From: Thermodesulfovibrionales bacterium
GTDB taxonomy: Bacteria > Nitrospirota > Thermodesulfovibrionia > Thermodesulfovibrionales > SM23-35
NCBI GenBank assembly: GCA_020062205.1
Contig: JAGUWT010000049.1
Span: 1-6,154 of the forward strand
Direction of reading: 5' to 3'
Length of the DNA: 6,154 bases
In this document: in pieces, positions 4,454 through 6,154 of the stretch
How positions within the stretch are numbered: position 1 is the stretch's first letter
How the letters are laid out: each line of letters opens with the position of its first letter
Position numbers and translations under genes: made by a program
The notes under the pieces: model-generated
Database searches by the model: none
Seen by the model: only the letters and a program-made list of their open reading frames with translations
What the model was told of the DNA's origin: nothing

Positions 4454-5878
4454 CTATTCCTTTATTGGCAACGACATGGTTACAGTACTCCCTTTCCCTT
4501 CTATGCTCTGAAAATCCACCTTACCGCCGTGCTCCTCGATAACCCTTTTTGTCATGGCAAGTCCGAGACCAAGTCCTGTGGTTTTGGTCGAAAAGAACAG
4601 ATCAAAGAGCTTTGAAAGATTTTCTTTAGGAACACCAATGCCTGAATCTTCAATAACAATTGAACCCCATTTATCCGAGACTTGTGTGTTTACCATAAGC
4701 TTCCCTCCGTGAGGCATTGCTTCAAATGCATTCAGGATGACATTCAAGATACATGTTTTTATCAGTTCAGGGTCTACGAAGAGATTTTGGAGCGCTGCAT
4801 ATTGCCTGCTTATTTCAATTTTATCTTTCTCTGCCTTTGCTGAGATAAGTGTCATCACATCTTCGATGAGACTCCTAATATCCACATGCTGCCGGTTTAG
4901 CCTTAGAGGTTTTCCATAATCCAGAAAATCTCCTACGAGCTTATTCAGTCGTTGTATTTCATGTTTAATGCTTGTCATCAGTGACTCGAACCGTTCTTTC
5001 TTTTTAGTTTCTGATGGCACATATTTTTCTCTCAAATGATCTATCGAAAGGCTTATAAAATTCAGTGGATTCCTTACTTCATGGGCGATGCCCCTTGCAA
5101 TCTGCGCTATGCCAGAAAGGTGCTCAGCCTCGCGAAGCTTTTCCTCAAGTGCGCGCTTCTCGCTGAGCTTCTGGACCATAAAATTAAAACTCTTCGTTAG
5201 CTCTCCGATCTCATCTCCTCTATTGATAGCCAGATTAACTGTCAGATCGCCTGCTGCAACCTTTTGTGCTGCGTTCACAACAGTATGGATTGGTCTTGTG
5301 TACATGAATGAAAATAGCACCGCAATGAGTATCCCCAGACTAAAAACTAAAGAGGTTGCAACTACTCGCTTTATCGCATTTGTCCTGAGAATTTCCGAAA
5401 AATCCTCTGCATTTATCTTGAGATGGATATACCCATAATGTTCATTGCCTGCAACTACAGGCACAATAACATTATAGACCTTCCCTTCTTTAGAAAGAGG
5501 CTCGCCGAGCTCTGCCTTTATGATGCGTTCCTTTTTCTTGGGACTGACCTGTTCCCCCACCTTCATCGGGTTTGTGCTTGCAATAATCTCATCTGCATTA
5601 CTGATAATCGAAATCTCTTTCACCCCCTTTGCGTTCAATTTCTTAAGATAGGTAGAAAGACGCATTTCATCTGTATAACCACGGCTTGTAACCTCTTCAA
5701 CACCAACCTGTATTGCCTTTGAAAGCTCTGCTGTCTGATTTTCGAGTTGGGTAAGCAATGCCTTTTCAGACTGTGAATAAAGAAACTGTAAAACTGAGGT
5801 GAGGATGAAACTGAGAAATAGCATCATCCCTATTAATTTCTTATTTAAAGAAAGGTTGAGGAAATAATTTTTCAGCAT
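4454..5878 (-). CDS. Membrane-bound sensor histidine kinase (NtrB/AtoS/ZraS-like)
   Basis: This 474-residue inner-membrane kinase should sense an envelope or external signal and phosphorylate the NtrC-type regulator encoded next to it. Order of parts: short cytoplasmic N-terminus; membrane helix 1 (about 15-34); periplasmic sensor of about 135 residues (35-170) with a long opening helix and a Cache-like alpha/beta part (KEISIISNADEIIAST; NVIVPVVAGNEHYGYIHLKI); membrane helix 2 (about 172-193); HAMP domain (about 194-247, ending with GDEIGELTKSFNFM); HisKA with phospho-acceptor H266 in GIAHEVRNPLNFI; and HATPase_c with the N box (N379, N383), G1 box DSGIG (411-415), F box FDLFFSTK and G2 box GLGLGLAM. 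All catalytic motifs are intact. The start is ATG at 5876-5878; no Shine-Dalgarno is visible and a promoter candidate lies very close. The signal cannot be told from the sequence. Confidence 0.94.
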   Translation of the reverse strand: MLKNYFLNLSLNKKLIGMMLFLSFILTSVLQFLYSQSEKALLTQLENQTAELSKAIQVGVEEVTSRGYTDEMRLSTYLKKLNAKGVKEISIISNADEIIASTNPMKVGEQVSPKKKERIIKAELGEPLSKEGKVYNVIVPVVAGNEHYGYIHLKINAEDFSEILRTNAIKRVVATSLVFSLGILIAVLFSFMYTRPIHTVVNAAQKVAAGDLTVNLAINRGDEIGELTKSFNFMVQKLSEKRALEEKLREAEHLSGIAQIARGIAHEVRNPLNFISLSIDHLREKYVPSETKKKERFESLMTSIKHEIQRLNKLVGDFLDYGKPLRLNRQHVDIRSLIEDVMTLISAKAEKDKIEISRQYAALQNLFVDPELIKTCILNVILNAFEAMPHGGKLMVNTQVSDKWGSIVIEDSGIGVPKENLSKLFDLFFSTKTTGLGLGLAMTKRVIEEHGGKVDFQSIEGKGSTVTMSLPIKE

Positions 5879-5892
5879 TATTTTGTAGATAT

Positions 5893-5921
5893 TTTACAGG
5901 TAACATGTATCTGTAAGTCAA
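5893..5921 (-). promoter_or_regulatory. Sigma-70-type promoter candidate for the kinase-regulator operon, with internal dyad
   Basis: On the - strand TTGACT (5916-5921, 5 of 6 matches) is followed after 17 bp by TGTAAA (5893-5898, 4 of 6). The start would fall near 5886, only about 8 nt before the ATG, so the mRNA would be almost leaderless, in keeping with the missing Shine-Dalgarno. The spacer contains an imperfect dyad, ACAGGTA-N5-TATCTGT (5896-5914, 6 of 7 arm pairs), which would suit an operator. Confidence 0.45.
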
Positions 5922-5948
5922 TGTGCTTTGCAGAGAATATGTAGAAAG

Positions 5949-5978
5949 TTTACAAGGCAACAATTTTTATGGTATTTT
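5949..5978 (+). promoter_or_regulatory. Promoter candidate for the tRNA pair
   Basis: TTTACA (5949-5954, 5 of 6 to TTGACA) is followed after 18 bp by TATTTT (5973-5978). The start would be near 5985, leaving a short leader for RNase P to remove. A second -10-like TATAAC at 5986-5991 has no good -35 and would start only a few bases before the mature tRNA. The promoter is divergent from that of the kinase gene. Confidence 0.4.
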
Positions 5979-6000
5979 TTAAGGGTATAACTTACACTTT

Positions 6001-6074
6001 TGGGGAGTCGTCCAGCGGCAGGACGGCAGACTCTGGATCTGCTTACAGGGGTTCGAATCCTCTCTCCCCAGCCA
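6001..6074 (+). tRNA. tRNA-Gln (anticodon CTG)
   Basis: A full 74-nt cloverleaf with encoded CCA. Acceptor stem TGGGGAG (6001-6007) pairs with CTCCCCA (6064-6070), with discriminator G at 6071. The D stem GTCC/GGAC and anticodon stem GCAGA/TCTGC are perfect. The loop CTCTGGA gives anticodon CTG, which reads CAG. The T arm is AGGGG-TTCGAAT-CCTCT with one G-T pair, and the variable region is 4 nt. The U1-A72 pair is typical of bacterial tRNA-Gln. Confidence 0.96.
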
Positions 6075-6078
6075 AAAT

Positions 6079-6154
6079 GGTCCCATCGTCTAGAGGCCTA
6101 GGACGTAGCCCTCTCAAGGCTAAAACACGGGTTCGAATCCCGTTGGGACCGCCA
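6079..6154 (+). tRNA. tRNA-Glu (anticodon CTC)
   Basis: A full 76-nt cloverleaf with encoded CCA, ending on the last base of the window. Acceptor GGTCCCA (6079-6085) pairs with TGGGACC (6144-6150), discriminator G. The D stem is GTCT/GGAC, the anticodon stem TAGCC/GGCTA, and the loop CTCTCAA gives anticodon CTC, reading GAG. The T arm is ACGGG-TTCGAAT-CCCGT. Only 4 nt separate it from the Gln tRNA, so both come from one precursor; more tRNAs could follow to the right. Confidence 0.96.

Noticed and set aside
5088..5722. + strand open frames opposite the kinase gene
   Set aside because: Antisense to an intact, well-recognised kinase; no ribosome binding sites and no family resemblance.
2362..5878. 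Direct identity with the ZraS-ZraR-ZraP zinc-response system
   Set aside because: The gene arrangement and domain types are similar, but the exported protein lacks histidines and any ZraP-like metal-binding motif, so only the logic is comparable.

Overview
This window looks like a piece of chromosome from a Gram-negative, AT-leaning environmental bacterium. The genes suggest Nitrospirota or a deltaproteobacterial-type lineage: there is a diaminopimelate aminotransferase (DapL) pathway gene, an NtrC/sigma-54 two-component system, a small Lys/Ala/Pro-rich secreted protein, and several REP-like or MITE-like intergenic repeats. The taxonomic assignment is inference; nothing here fixes it.

Layout from left to right. 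The 3' end of hisH (histidine biosynthesis) enters on the + strand and stops at 227. All protein genes after it lie on the - strand, so hisH converges on folK (folate synthesis, 368-832). folK is preceded in transcription order by dapL (lysine/peptidoglycan precursor synthesis, 895-2070), and the two probably share a transcript. A 291-bp gap (2071-2361) holds the dapL promoter and ribosome binding site, an inverted pair of REP-like hairpins, one degenerate copy of a CACAGAG-type repeat, and a GC-rich hairpin. Next come a small exported basic protein (2362-2769), an NtrC-family response regulator (2915-4291) and its membrane histidine kinase (4454-5878). At the right edge two + strand tRNA genes, Gln(CTG) and Glu(CTC), are transcribed away from the kinase. 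The Glu tRNA ends on the last base of the window.

How the genes fit together. The most interesting reading is a compact signalling circuit. A kinase with a periplasmic sensor domain would phosphorylate the NtrC-like activator. Just after the activator gene lies an excellent sigma-54 -24/-12 promoter match (2838-2853), with a 33-bp dyad about 85 bp upstream of the predicted transcription start, a typical enhancer position. The promoter drives the small exported protein, whose Shine-Dalgarno sequence pairs with 14 nt of the usual 16S rRNA tail. The arrangement resembles the ZraS-ZraR-ZraP type of envelope-response circuit in logic, but the exported protein is different and I cannot name its function.

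Three unrelated intergenic repeat families occur in this short window: CACAGAG-type repeats, GTAG-footed REP hairpins, and an inverted CATTGCGA...GAAGCAATC element placed between the kinase and regulator genes. The two REP hairpins differ by two compensatory base-pair changes, which points to selection on, or copying of, the folded form.
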